64,000 bases of DNA from DAOULY01 sp034414595 (GCA_034414595.1 DAOULY010000002.1:248001-312000); one strand, 5' to 3'. Shown: positions 9,875-19,292, counted from the first letter of the stretch. The notes: generated by a model not told the origin, from the sequence alone. Translations and numbers: made by a program.

Positions 9875-12301
9875 ATGGAGAAATACATCTGTATCCACGG
9901 CCATTTCTACCAGCCACCTCGGGAGAACCCTTGGCTGGAGGCCGTTGAACTGCAGGACTCGGCCTATCCGTACCACGACTGGAATGAACGGATCGCGGCA
10001 GAGTGCTATGCGCCCAACGCAGTCTCCCGCATTCTGGACGAGCAATGTAGAATTGTAGAACTCGCCAACAATTACGCTAAAATTAGCTTCGACTTCGGCC
10101 CTACTCTCCTGTCCTGGATGGAACTGAATGCCCCAGATATCTATCAAGCCATTCTGGAATCCGACCAAGAGAGCCAGAAGACCTTCTCGGGTCACGGCTC
10201 AGCCTTGGCCCAAGCCTACAACCATATGATCATGCCTCTGGCCAGCCGCCGGGACAAGTATACCCAGGTCTTGTGGGGAATTCGTGACTTTGAGCACCGT
10301 TTTGGACGAAGTCCTGAGGGCATGTGGCTTCCGGAGACCGCAGTGGATCTCGTGACCCTGGAGATACTAGCGGAGTTGGGGATCAAGTTCACCATCCTCT
10401 CTCCCCGTCAGGCACAACGGGTGCGGCCAAGGGGAAGCAAGGAGTGGCAGGATGTCAGCAGGGGAAAGATTGACTCCACCATGGCCTATACGCTCCGCTT
10501 GCCGTCGGGGCGGACCATCGTCCTCTTCTTTTACGATGACCCTATTGCGCATGCCGTGGCGTTTGAGGGGCTTCTGAGCAATGGAGACCAAGTCGTACAG
10601 CGGCTTATCAACGCTTTCTCCGAGGATCGCACCTGGCCTCAGCTCGTCCACATTGCCACCGATGGTGAGACCTACGGCCACCATCACCGGTTTGGGGACA
10701 TGGCACTGGCCTACGCTCTGCACTACATTGAGTCCAACAAGCTGGCACAAGTAACCAACTATGGTGAGTACCTGGGAAAATACCCGCCTACACATGAGGT
10801 GGAGATCATCGAGAATACCTCCTGGAGCTGCGCTCACGGGATTGAGCGCTGGCGCAGCGACTGCGGCTGCAACTCCGGCGGGCATCCAAGATGGAATCAG
10901 GCTTGGCGGGCCCCGCTACGAGAGGCTCTTGACTGGCTTCGAGATGCCCTGGTGCCAAAATATGAAGCGAAGGCAGGGACATGGCTGAAGGCCCCCTGGA
11001 CAGCAAGAGATAACTATATTGAAGTTGTCCTCGACCGCTCGCCGGAGAGCGTCGAGCGGTTCTTGAGCCAGCACGCTGCTCGCCAGCTCAGCGAGGCCGA
11101 GAAGACTACAGTGCTCAAGCTCTTGGAGCTCCAGCGCTACGCCATGCTCATGTACACCAGTTGTGGCTGGTTTTTTGATGAGCTCTCCGGCACCGAAGCA
11201 GTGCAGCTCATCCAGTATGCTGGACGGGCCATTCAGCTGGCAGAAGAGCTCTTCGGCGATGCCATGGAACCCCGTTTCCTTAAGCTCCTTGGGCAGGCCA
11301 AGAGCAATATTCGCGAGCACGGAGACGGCCGCCGCATCTATGAGGAATTTGTCAAGCCTGCTATGCTGGATCTGACGGGGGTCGCCGCTCATTATGCTGT
11401 GAGTTCCCTGTTCGAGGAGTACGGCGAACAGGCTAAGATTTACAGCTACCTCATAGACCTTGAGGACTACCAGAGCTCTGAGGCTGGCATAGCGAAGCTG
11501 GCAGTGGGCCGGGCCAAGCTTTTCTCAGAGGTCACCCGTGATTCGGCCTTAGTGAGCTTCGGGGTGCTGCATTTTGGCGACCACAATCTGAACGCTGGAG
11601 TCCGAGAGTACCAGGGGGAAGAGGCGTACCAGCTTATGGTCCAAGAGATGACGGAGGCATTCCTCACAGCAGAATTTGCCGGGGTCATCCGGCTCATGGA
11701 CAAGCACTTCGGGGTCTCCACTTACTCCCTCAGGTCTCTTTTCCGAGATGAGCAGCGCAAGGTCATTGGTCGAATTCTGGAGTCCACCCTGAGCGAGGTC
11801 GAAGCGTTCTACCGTCAGGTCTACGAGCATCACTATCAATTGATGCGCTTCCTCACAGACCTGGGGAATCCGCTTCCCAGAGCCTTGCGCTCGGCTGCCG
11901 GGTTCATCCTGAACACAGACCTCCGCAGGGCGCTGAGTAACGATACCTTGGACGTGGAGCGCATCAGCGGCCTTCTGGATGACGCCAGGAGTTGGAACGT
12001 GGAGCTGGACACTGGCGGCTTCGGTTATTTGTTAGAGCAGACGCTGGAGGGAATGATGGGCATGTTCGTGTCCAGCCCTGATGATCTTTCCCTTCTCCAG
12101 AACTTGGTGGCTGCGGTGGAGCTGGCACGATCGCTGCCCTTCGAGGTCGACCTCTGGAAAGTGCAGAACATCTACTTTGAAATGTTGCAGGTCAACTATC
12201 CTGCGTTCCAGAGAAGGGCCAGGAGGGGGGATGAGATTGCCGGAGAGTGGGTTACCTTGTTTGGCTCCTTGGGAGAGCAGCTCTCAGTGCATGTCGGTTA
12301 G
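9875..12301 (+). CDS. GH57-family glucan-active enzyme with DUF3536 C-terminus
   Basis: An 808-residue protein whose N-terminus (HGHFYQPPREN) and GMWLPETAVD motif (Glu154) mark the GH57 catalytic fold. ATDGETYGHHH near residue 270 is another conserved GH57 region. The C-terminal half matches the DUF3536 extension usually found on this subfamily. Members act on alpha-glucans, but the exact reaction (amylase, transferase or other) cannot be read from the sequence. ATG 9875 follows an AGAGGAG site; the frame is open further upstream but overlaps treZ. The stop is immediately followed by the treY ATG. Confidence 0.85.
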   Translation: MEKYICIHGHFYQPPRENPWLEAVELQDSAYPYHDWNERIAAECYAPNAVSRILDEQCRIVELANNYAKISFDFGPTLLSWMELNAPDIYQAILESDQESQKTFSGHGSALAQAYNHMIMPLASRRDKYTQVLWGIRDFEHRFGRSPEGMWLPETAVDLVTLEILAELGIKFTILSPRQAQRVRPRGSKEWQDVSRGKIDSTMAYTLRLPSGRTIVLFFYDDPIAHAVAFEGLLSNGDQVVQRLINAFSEDRTWPQLVHIATDGETYGHHHRFGDMALAYALHYIESNKLAQVTNYGEYLGKYPPTHEVEIIENTSWSCAHGIERWRSDCGCNSGGHPRWNQAWRAPLREALDWLRDALVPKYEAKAGTWLKAPWTARDNYIEVVLDRSPESVERFLSQHAARQLSEAEKTTVLKLLELQRYAMLMYTSCGWFFDELSGTEAVQLIQYAGRAIQLAEELFGDAMEPRFLKLLGQAKSNIREHGDGRRIYEEFVKPAMLDLTGVAAHYAVSSLFEEYGEQAKIYSYLIDLEDYQSSEAGIAKLAVGRAKLFSEVTRDSALVSFGVLHFGDHNLNAGVREYQGEEAYQLMVQEMTEAFLTAEFAGVIRLMDKHFGVSTYSLRSLFRDEQRKVIGRILESTLSEVEAFYRQVYEHHYQLMRFLTDLGNPLPRALRSAAGFILNTDLRRALSNDTLDVERISGLLDDARSWNVELDTGGFGYLLEQTLEGMMGMFVSSPDDLSLLQNLVAAVELARSLPFEVDLWKVQNIYFEMLQVNYPAFQRRARRGDEIAGEWVTLFGSLGEQLSVHVG

Positions 12302-15178
12302 ATGGTCAGGTTGAGGGTCCCTATTACCACCTACAAATTGCAGTTCAACCGAGGATTCCGCTTTGATGACGCCCGGGCGGTTGTGCCTTACCTCAGCCGA
12401 TTGGGCATCTCAGACCTTTACGCCTCGCCCTTATTCAAAGCTCGAAAGGGAAGCTCCCACGGCTACGATGTGACAGATCCCTCACGCCTCAACCCGGAAC
12501 TTGGAAGTGAGCAAGACTTCGATACACTGGTTCAAGAGCTGAGGGCCCGCGATATGGGCCTTCTTTTGGACATCGTCCCCAACCACATGGCGGCAAGCCC
12601 TGAGAACTCGTGGTGGATGGACATCTTGGAAAACGGTCGTTGCTCCCCTTATGCAGACTTCTTTGACATCGACTGGAATTCTCCAGGCAGCGCCCTGCAA
12701 AACAAAGTGCTACTCCCTATCCTGGGCAGTCCCTACAACAAGGCGCTGGGAAACCAGGAACTCAGTTTGATCCTGGAAGAGAGCGGCCTCTCTGTCCGCT
12801 ACCATAGCTTGAAGCTGCCCCTGGATGTCAAATCCTATAACCAGGTCATATCCCACAGGCTGAGCGCTCTGGAACAGGTGGTCGGGGCTGCTCACCCCAC
12901 CTTGCGTCGGCTCAGACAACTCATAGGAACGATAGAGCGTTTACCTTCCCATGTTAGTCCCGATCCCACAAAAAGCAGGGAAATATATCAGAAGCGGCAA
13001 TTGATTAAGAAAGAGCTCGTGCATATAGTGAACAGCTCGCCGGAGTTCAAGGCCTTTCTCTCAGAGAATGTGGCGTTGTTCAACGGCAGGAAAGGAGCCC
13101 CTCATAGCTTTGACCCCCTGGACAGGCTGCTGGCTCAACAAGCATATCGACTCGCCTTCTGGAAGACTGCACTTCGGAAGATCAACTACCGGCGCTTCTT
13201 TGACATCAGTGACCTGATCGGCGTGCGGGTTGAGGATCCCCAGGTGTTTGAAGCGACTCATGCGCTGGTCTTCCGACTTATCAGCGAGGGGAAGGTCACC
13301 GGCTTGCGGATTGACCACGTCGACGGCCTCCGTGATCCATCAGAGTATCTTGTCCGTGTCCAGCGTTGTCTCACACCAAAAGCAGAAAATGCCGACGGGT
13401 CGCCCAGCTTTTACATTGTAGTGGAGAAGATTCTGGCTGGAGACGAGAACCTGCCCCCGGAATGGCCGGTTTTTGGGACTACGGGCTACGATTTTGCGGC
13501 TATATTAAACGCCCTGTTTATTGACAGCAAAGGGATTGAAGCTCTTGATGTTGCCTACTCGGGGTTTATTAGGCGTGAGACGGAATTTGAGGATGTCGTC
13601 TACGAAAAGAAGAAGCAAGTCTTGGAGGAACTGTTTGCCGCTGAAGTGCATACATTGGGGCACCACCTGGCTCGTCTTGCCCAACAGGGCTGGAACTTTC
13701 CGGCTCTTTCCTCAAAAGAATTGTCTAAGGCCATAATAGAGGTCACTGCATGCCTGCCTGTCTACCGAACCTACACGAGAGATCCACGGGTGTCTGCCCG
13801 GGACCGGCTATACTTGGAACAAGCCGTTGAAGAAGCGCAACGACGGGCTTCTGTTATGGAAGCCCACGCTCTAAGCTTTCTGAAGCAGGTGCTTTTCTTA
13901 GACTTTCCAGATTCTCTTGCACCGGATGCCAGAGAAGGATGGCTCCGCTTCGTTATGCAGTGGCAGCAGCTAACTGGCGCTGTCATGGCCAAGGGATTTG
14001 AGGACACTGCCCTTTATAACTACAACCTCCTAGTCTCTCTCAATGAGGTGGGAGGAGACCCCCATTCCACCGGCTTGTCGATTGACGAGTTCCACAGATT
14101 CAATCTGTCGCGGCAGAAACGCTGGCCTTGTACTTTGAACGCCACCTCTACGCACGACACGAAGCGAGGCGAGGATGTCCGGGCAAGGATAAACGTGCTT
14201 TCCGAAATCCCGCACGCATGGCGGCAATGTCTGACCCAGTGGAGCCAGTGGAACCGGGCTAAAAAACGGAAAGTGAAGGGACGGCTTGTGCCGGAACCAA
14301 ACATGGAGGTGCTCCTATATCAGACGCTGATCGGTGCTTGGCCACTTTCAGACAAGGATGTGCCAGAGTTTAAGGAGCGGCTCAAGGCGTATGTGATCAA
14401 GGCGGCCCGTGAGGCGAAGGTCTTCACCAGTTGGCTCTCGCCCGACTTGAAATATGAAGAGGCACTTCTCGCGTTCATTGATTCCATCTTGGAAAGCTCC
14501 AACCAAAATCGGTTTCTTGGTGACCTGGTGCAGTTCCAGAAGAAGATAGCTTATTATGGAGCTTTAAACTCTCTGGCACAGGTCTTGCTCAAGGTCACCT
14601 CCCCCGGGGTGCCAGACTTCTATCAAGGAACAGAGCTTTGGGACCTCAGCCTTGTTGACCCTGACAACCGGCGGCCTGTGGATTTCAAAAAACGGATAGG
14701 GCTCTTGGACGAGCTTATACGCAAAGAAGCTCAGGGGCAGTCATCGCTGGTCCAGGAGATCTTGACTTCATGGGAAGATGCTCGGGTTAAGCTCTATGTT
14801 ACCTATAAGGCGTTAGGCGTGCGTAAAGCCTGCCGCGAGTTGTTCTTGGAAGGGGACTATATCCCTCTCCAGATCCAGGGCCAAAGGCAGGAGCATGTCT
14901 GTGCCTTTGCGCGACGCAATGGAGAGGAATGGGCTCTGATCGTAGTTCCTCGACACTTGACCAAGCTGGTCCGTGTGAGAAGGCTTCCCCTGGGACGGCG
15001 GGTGTGGGAAGACGACCTCCTGCTTCTTACTGAGGGCATTCCGAAGCGCTGGCTTCACGTTTTTACCGGGGAAAGCGTCAGTGTTTCTAAAGCAACCAAA
15101 GGGGTGCCTCTTTCCATCGTCTTTCGTAGGTTCCCAGTGGCCCTACTCGTAAGCACCCCTAGTAATGACGGATTCTAA
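12302..15178 (+). CDS. treY: Maltooligosyltrehalose synthase (TreY)
   Basis: Converts the reducing-end glucose of malto-oligosaccharides into a trehalosyl unit by intramolecular transglycosylation. At 958 residues it is of normal to slightly long family size. Diagnostic regions are TTYKLQFNRGF at the N-terminus, the DIVPNHMA region, Asp338 (LRIDHVDGLRDP), Glu375 (VVEKILAG), NATSTHDTKRGEDVRAR, and the C-terminal PGVPDFYQGTELWD block. The start is directly after the preceding TAG, so translation is probably coupled. It supplies the substrate for TreZ encoded in the same operon. Confidence 0.95.
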   Translation: MVRLRVPITTYKLQFNRGFRFDDARAVVPYLSRLGISDLYASPLFKARKGSSHGYDVTDPSRLNPELGSEQDFDTLVQELRARDMGLLLDIVPNHMAASPENSWWMDILENGRCSPYADFFDIDWNSPGSALQNKVLLPILGSPYNKALGNQELSLILEESGLSVRYHSLKLPLDVKSYNQVISHRLSALEQVVGAAHPTLRRLRQLIGTIERLPSHVSPDPTKSREIYQKRQLIKKELVHIVNSSPEFKAFLSENVALFNGRKGAPHSFDPLDRLLAQQAYRLAFWKTALRKINYRRFFDISDLIGVRVEDPQVFEATHALVFRLISEGKVTGLRIDHVDGLRDPSEYLVRVQRCLTPKAENADGSPSFYIVVEKILAGDENLPPEWPVFGTTGYDFAAILNALFIDSKGIEALDVAYSGFIRRETEFEDVVYEKKKQVLEELFAAEVHTLGHHLARLAQQGWNFPALSSKELSKAIIEVTACLPVYRTYTRDPRVSARDRLYLEQAVEEAQRRASVMEAHALSFLKQVLFLDFPDSLAPDAREGWLRFVMQWQQLTGAVMAKGFEDTALYNYNLLVSLNEVGGDPHSTGLSIDEFHRFNLSRQKRWPCTLNATSTHDTKRGEDVRARINVLSEIPHAWRQCLTQWSQWNRAKKRKVKGRLVPEPNMEVLLYQTLIGAWPLSDKDVPEFKERLKAYVIKAAREAKVFTSWLSPDLKYEEALLAFIDSILESSNQNRFLGDLVQFQKKIAYYGALNSLAQVLLKVTSPGVPDFYQGTELWDLSLVDPDNRRPVDFKKRIGLLDELIRKEAQGQSSLVQEILTSWEDARVKLYVTYKALGVRKACRELFLEGDYIPLQIQGQRQEHVCAFARRNGEEWALIVVPRHLTKLVRVRRLPLGRRVWEDDLLLLTEGIPKRWLHVFTGESVSVSKATKGVPLSIVFRRFPVALLVSTPSNDGF

Positions 15179-15329
15179 GAGCAAAGACGAGACTTGGCCC
15201 CCGGAGAGCAGGCAGCCCACAGCGCCCCAATATACCCAGATACCCAACTTTATCTGGCAAAATGGTCTCAGCGCTGAAGAGCAGAGACACGTTGCTGCAG
15301 CTAGTCTTCTCATTCAAGCCCAGAACTAA
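15165..15329 (+). CDS. Small hypothetical protein overlapping treY 3' end
   Basis: An open frame of 54 codons starts with ATG at 15165, 14 bases inside the end of treY, and stops at TAA 15327-15329. The product is polar and Pro/Gln rich in its first half, with a short hydrophobic-alanine C-terminal helix (VAAASLLIQAQ). It fills the gap between treY and the channel gene. There is no convincing ribosome-binding site, so coupling to treY would be required. Function not recognised. It could be a non-coding open frame. Confidence 0.35.
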   Translation: MTDSKSKDETWPPESRQPTAPQYTQIPNFIWQNGLSAEEQRHVAAASLLIQAQN

Positions 15330-15352
15330 AAGCATATGAAGGAGGAGATGGT

Positions 15353-15952
15353 ATGCAAAAACTACGAAGTCTGCATACCGCCGATGCTTCCCTGCGGGAA
15401 GCTTTGTTGCTTTATATTGAGCGCCTCACCGAGTTGCCTCTCTTGATCCTTGCTTTCGTCATGATCCCACTTCTGGTGGGTCCATTCCTGTGGGACCTCT
15501 CCCCAACCGAAGAGGTGGTCTTCGTCGCTCTGGACACGTTCATATGGGCAGTATTTGCCATAGACTTGATAATCAAGGTTCTGGTGGCTCCCTACCGGAT
15601 AGCTTACCTAAGGAGGCGTTGGCTTGAGGTCTTGATAGTAGTCGTCCCCTTCTTCAGGCCTTTTAGGTTGCTTCGCTTGTTCCTGTTTGGCTCTCGCGTT
15701 TTCGTAGGAGCGAGGAGATTGGTGCACGTCGATTTTCTCATCGTCTATGGCATAGGTCTTGTCATTGTGGCGGCTACGGTGGTCGCCTCGGTGGAGGGTG
15801 GCGGGGACGCTTCGATACGCTCCTTCCCCGATGCTCTGTGGTGGGCAGTGGTTACAATTACCACAGTAGGCTATGGTGATATGGTACCGCTGACTGCAGC
15901 GGGGCGGGCCATGGGGCTGATCCATTCTGTCCAGGGTATCTTGATGCTGTAA
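15353..15952 (+). pseudogene. Truncated voltage-gated-type K+ channel, fused in frame to heliorhodopsin remnant
   Basis: AAGGAGGAG precedes ATG 15353. About 185 residues encode a six-helix cation channel: transmembrane helices at roughly 27-50, 58-80 and 90-115, an Arg-rich S4-like stretch (RPFRLLRLFLFGSR), a further helix at about 125-145, then the pore helix and the K+ selectivity filter TVGYGD. Just after the filter (VPLTAAGRAMG) the channel sequence stops being channel-like: the final S6 helix and cytoplasmic tail are missing. The frame continues into sequence matching helix A of a heliorhodopsin and then meets TAA at 15950-15952. Without S6 the product should not form a pore. It is either a gene-fusion relic or an assembly artefact. 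Confidence 0.8.
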
Positions 15953-16513
15953 CTGAGCACGGACTTCTCGCTACCGGTCTCCGCATCCTTTTTGCGGTTC
16001 GACCCGGCCACGGAAAAGCTTGTGCCGACTCCAGAGACATTATTCGACATTCGCATCGGACAATTGGCCGCTGCCTTCCTTTCCATGTCTGCCCTGGCCA
16101 ATATCCTGATCGCTTCGCCGGGCATCCACGACATCGCCAGCCTGGTCTTCATCTTCGTCTTGAACGCGATGATGATGCTATTCGAACTGATCATAGAACT
16201 ACACAACCAGACCACGGAAAAGACCAACTGGGCATCATTTTGGTTCGGAGTGATAGCCGGCGTGGTGTCGTGGGTAGCGATAGCCATCTATCTCATCGGT
16301 GCGGGTAGCGGCGTCCCCAGCTTTATATATTGGATTTACTTCCCTATCTTCCTGTTCTTCAACAGCTTCGCTATTAACATGGTCCTCCAGTACAAGAGGG
16401 TAGGGCTCTGGAGAGAGTATCTTTACGGAGAGCGAGCTTACATAGTCCTCAGTCTCGTTGCGAAATAAGCTCTGGCATGGCAGGTCTTTGCCGGGACTTT
16501 GCGGCCCGTATGA
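15911..16513 (+). pseudogene. Heliorhodopsin remnant with in-frame stops and internal deletion
   Basis: In the same frame as the channel, residues after AMG read as a heliorhodopsin: the helix A/first-loop block STDFSLPVSASFL, the FDIRIGQLAAAFL helix, ELHNQTTEKTNW, FWFGVIAG, IYFPIFLFFNSFAINMVLQY, and GERAYIVLSLVAK with the retinal-binding Lys. Defects: TAA at 15950 in helix A; about 35-40 residues missing between ILIAS and PGIHDIAS (the region around the end of helix B and helix C); TAA at 16466 directly after the Lys, where family members have Ser. Beyond it the frame still encodes ALAWQVFAGTLRPV and ends at TGA 16511. All lesions keep the frame, so decay appears recent. Heliorhodopsin identity is confident from motif recall; no search was run. 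Confidence 0.8.
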
Positions 16514-16552
16514 CGTTCCATACAAGCAGTGTTACGGAGTTTTAGTTTTTCT

Positions 16553-16561
16553 TGCTATAAT
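16553..16561 (+). promoter_or_regulatory. Extended -10 promoter (TGCTATAAT) upstream of MFS gene
   Basis: A perfect TATAAT preceded by TG and one base forms an extended -10 element in the AT-rich gap after the heliorhodopsin remnant. A weak TTACGG lies 18 bases upstream. It would start a transcript about 155 bases before the transporter ATG. The same nonamer recurs before other genes in this window. Confidence 0.5.
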
Positions 16562-16723
16562 ACTACTCTGGTATAGTGCAGGAGCACCGCTGCCATTATG
16601 CCAGTCCTTAAAGCTGAGCAAGGATTGCTTGGCGGCAGACAGCTTGAATAAGTTGAATACGCGATCGGTAGATGAGTATGTGTATGTTTGGGGCTGCAGC
16701 AAGTTAACTCGAGGACTAGTTTT

Positions 16724-18001
16724 ATGCATTTAACGCATATGCGGCAACACGCATCGTCCAGCAGGGTAGCCGGTGCTATTGGCAATGTCATAGAATGGTA
16801 TGATTTTGCCCTATTTGGATATTTTGCCCCCATCATAGCCCCGTTCTTCTTTCCTGCCGGAAATGCAGCTACTTCTATAATGGCCACTTGGGCAGTGTTC
16901 GCCGGCGGCTTCCTTATGCGTCCTCTCGGTGCATCGGTATTTGGGTACATCGGAGACAGAGTGGGCCGGCGCAGAGTCTTATATCTTTCCGCCATCCTTA
17001 TGGCCTTGCCAACCCTCTGCCTAGGCGTTCTACCCACCCATGATCAGATCGGAATATGGGCTGCTGTTCTCTTGGTTACGATTCGCTTGGTGCAGGGCTT
17101 CTCCGTTGGAGGAGAATTCACTGGATCCGTCACCTACATGGTGGAAACTGCGCCAAAGGATCGTCGAGGTCTAGCCGGGAGTTGGGCCAATGTGGGAAGT
17201 ATGACGGGAATCTTGCTGGGTTCGGGCGTGGCCGCTCTTGTCACCAGCCTGCTTTCGCAGGATACAGTCGACTCATGGGGTTGGCGCATCCCCTTTTTGG
17301 TGGGTGGTATTCTGGGTATCTTGGGCATTTTCATGGTCCGGGGCCTGCATGAAATCCACATACAGAAGCGTGACGAGAAACACGCCACACGTTCTCCCCT
17401 GAAAGAGGCTTTGTCCAGAGATGTCCGGAGAACCTTGGAGGCCATATTCTTCGTCTCCGGTTATGGAGTGGTCTTCTATATCCCCCTGGTCTATCTGCCG
17501 ACCTATGTCAGCACATACACAGGTATATCGCTGCACACAGCCATGCAAATCAACACCGCCGCAACAGTCACCCTGATTTTCTTCATTCCCCTCATAGCCC
17601 TTGCATCGGACCGCTTTATCCGCCGCAAAACCATATTGGTTGCGGGATTTTTAGTCATGGCAGCTGCCTCTTATCCACTGTTCCTCCTTCTCCAACACGA
17701 TAGCCCTGTTCTTGTGGGTGTAGCCCAGGTGGCTTTCGGTTTGTTAATCGCCATTCCCCTCGGCACTGCTCCAGCTATGCTCGTGGAGTTGTTTCCCACT
17801 GATGATAGGCTCACGGGTTATTCACTCTCTTACAATATCGGGGCCGGCGTGGTGGGCGGCACTACGCCATTCATGTCTACCTGGCTCATCAATGTTACCG
17901 GGATATCACTTGCGCCATGTCTATATCTGGCCGGTTGGGCCATCATATCTTTTGTGGCTTTGATCCTGATGCCTGATAGAAGCCGGGAGCCATTGTTGTA
18001 G
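16724..18001 (+). CDS. MFS transporter, metabolite:H+ symporter (MHS) type
   Basis: A 425-residue polytopic membrane protein with about 12 helices. The N-terminal GNVIEWYDFALFGYFAP block and the loop motif GDRVGRRRVL between helices 2 and 3 place it in the MHS group of the major facilitator superfamily. RLVQGFSVGGEFTGSVTYMVE matches the fourth/fifth helix region of ProP/ShiA-like symporters. These carry small organic acids, betaines or proline with protons; the substrate here is unknown. ATG 16724 (or 16739, five codons on) is preferred because the family block begins shortly after; an upstream in-frame ATG at 16688 only adds an unconserved stretch. Confidence 0.82.
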   Translation: MHLTHMRQHASSSRVAGAIGNVIEWYDFALFGYFAPIIAPFFFPAGNAATSIMATWAVFAGGFLMRPLGASVFGYIGDRVGRRRVLYLSAILMALPTLCLGVLPTHDQIGIWAAVLLVTIRLVQGFSVGGEFTGSVTYMVETAPKDRRGLAGSWANVGSMTGILLGSGVAALVTSLLSQDTVDSWGWRIPFLVGGILGILGIFMVRGLHEIHIQKRDEKHATRSPLKEALSRDVRRTLEAIFFVSGYGVVFYIPLVYLPTYVSTYTGISLHTAMQINTAATVTLIFFIPLIALASDRFIRRKTILVAGFLVMAAASYPLFLLLQHDSPVLVGVAQVAFGLLIAIPLGTAPAMLVELFPTDDRLTGYSLSYNIGAGVVGGTTPFMSTWLINVTGISLAPCLYLAGWAIISFVALILMPDRSREPLL

Positions 18002-18221
18002 GAACTCTCTGCCAATTCGGCCTTCGCGTTCTCAACTCAAGTGATGAACATATCCTGCAATATAAAGAAGCTGCCCAGCGAAACTGTTGAAGAGTGAGTT
18101 TTGTAGTTTAGAAAGCCCCTCGCTGGCAGGGTAAGCAGACTGTGCACAATTGCTCGTTTTGTTGCGTCGGGTAGGACGTATATAACAATCACTCAAAAGT
18201 ATAGGGGCATCTGGTTGCAAC

Positions 18222-18251
18222 TTGACATGCCCCTTACTATTCTCCTATTAT
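18222..18251 (+). promoter_or_regulatory. Sigma-70-type promoter of first DUF5679 gene
   Basis: TTGACA at 18222-18227, an 18-base spacer, and TATTAT at 18246-18251. The same arrangement with the same spacing occurs before the second DUF5679 gene at 26525, embedded in about 110 bases of recognisably duplicated upstream sequence, which supports function. Confidence 0.65.
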
Positions 18252-18306
18252 CAGCACAGCATAGCCAGCTAGATGCAGACTATGAAGCGAAAGGAGGCAC
18301 AAGATA

Positions 18307-18447
18307 ATGGCCACAGCTTACTGCGTGAAGTGTAGGAAAAAGGTGGAGATCAAAAACCCAAAGTCAATTACGATGAAGAACAAGCGCCCGGCGACTCAGG
18401 GCATTTGTCCTGCCTGCGGAACCAAGGTATTCCGTATAGGTAGCTGA
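18307..18447 (+). CDS. DUF5679 zinc-ribbon microprotein (copy 1)
   Basis: A 46-residue protein with a good ribosome-binding site (AAAGGAGG) and its own promoter. It has two CxxC knuckles, Cys6/Cys9 (CVKC) and Cys34/Cys37 (CPAC), separated by a basic central strand (KKVEIKNPK, MKNKRPAT), and ends TKVFRIGS. This is the DUF5679 pattern common in Chloroflexota; the function is unknown, with a small nucleic-acid- or protein-binding zinc ribbon being the plausible guess. A paralogue of 47 residues lies at 26610. Between the two, the Cys residues and the KNKRPAT core are conserved while other positions vary, which indicates selection. Confidence 0.8.
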   Translation: MATAYCVKCRKKVEIKNPKSITMKNKRPATQGICPACGTKVFRIGS

Positions 18448-18611
18448 GCAGGCTCACATCCTGTCTAACTACAGCTGAATGGCCACTGCAAGTGAGCAAC
18501 GGCCAGTATTTGGCTCGTATTGTTGTGGTCTGTGTCGCTCTGGTTGCAACTGTACGTCCCAGTTGTAGTTTGAACACCTCATCGTTTTGCGGTTAACACT
18601 GTGTTGTAAAG

Positions 18612-19292
18612 TCATTGAAATATTATTTTTAAGATTTCGTTTTTGTCTTTAAAGTCTGTTACCACAAAATTAGCACCAACATCTTCTAATTGCTTCTTTG
18701 AATAAATCCCTGTTGTTACACCTACAGTCTTTACACCTGCTTCCTTCCCTGCTTCTATATCGTGTGGACTGTCTCCAAAAAGAAAAACGTTATTATGAAA
18801 TTTAAAGCCAAAGTTTTTTTCTGCTCTTCTGATCGCTAATCTTACTAGATTGGTCCTATCTATATCGTCGCTCCCGAACCCCCCAATTTTAAGATAATGA
18901 TTTAGACCGACTTTCCTCATTTTTCCTCTTGCAATTTGTTCTAAGTTACCCGTAACCAAACCGATTAAAACGTTATTCTTATCCAATTCTTCTAGTAATT
19001 CCCGCACTCCGTCTAACACAATAATCTCTGCATCTTCAATTCCATTATTAAAGAACCTTGCCACAACCTCCATAGCATCTTCTATATTTGACTTTATTGT
19101 CTTGTCATCTAATCCATTCTTTCTAAGCACTTGGAATATTATTTGCTGCTCGGTCAGTCCATGATAATTAATAGTATTAATGGTTGCATCAATGCCATAT
19201 ATCTCCTCAAAAGCCCTAGAAATTGACTCGATATGCAATGCCGAAACTTTTGTCAGGGTTTCATCTATATCGAATAAAGCTAAATTATCCAT
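18612..19292 (-). CDS. HAD-superfamily phosphatase, phosphoglycolate-phosphatase-like
   Basis: A 226-residue HAD hydrolase with the full motif set: Asp8/Asp10 in FDIDETLT (motif I), VTGN (motif II Thr), a Lys in the K..GLNHYLK region, and GDSPHDIEAG (motif IV acidic pair). The helical cap at residues about 15-85 is of the phosphoglycolate phosphatase/beta-phosphoglucomutase type. Its substrate cannot be assigned. The gene is strikingly AT-rich, with A/T third positions unlike every neighbour, so it was probably acquired by transfer. It stands alone between the DUF5679 gene and the left direct repeat. Confidence 0.85.
   Translation of the reverse strand: MDNLALFDIDETLTKVSALHIESISRAFEEIYGIDATINTINYHGLTEQQIIFQVLRKNGLDDKTIKSNIEDAMEVVARFFNNGIEDAEIIVLDGVRELLEELDKNNVLIGLVTGNLEQIARGKMRKVGLNHYLKIGGFGSDDIDRTNLVRLAIRRAEKNFGFKFHNNVFLFGDSPHDIEAGKEAGVKTVGVTTGIYSKKQLEDVGANFVVTDFKDKNEILKIIFQ

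Noticed and set aside
15950..16468. TAA codons in the heliorhodopsin frame as recoded sense codons
   Set aside because: The neighbouring genes use TAA as a normal stop, only this damaged gene has internal TAA, and it also carries deletions; decay is simpler.
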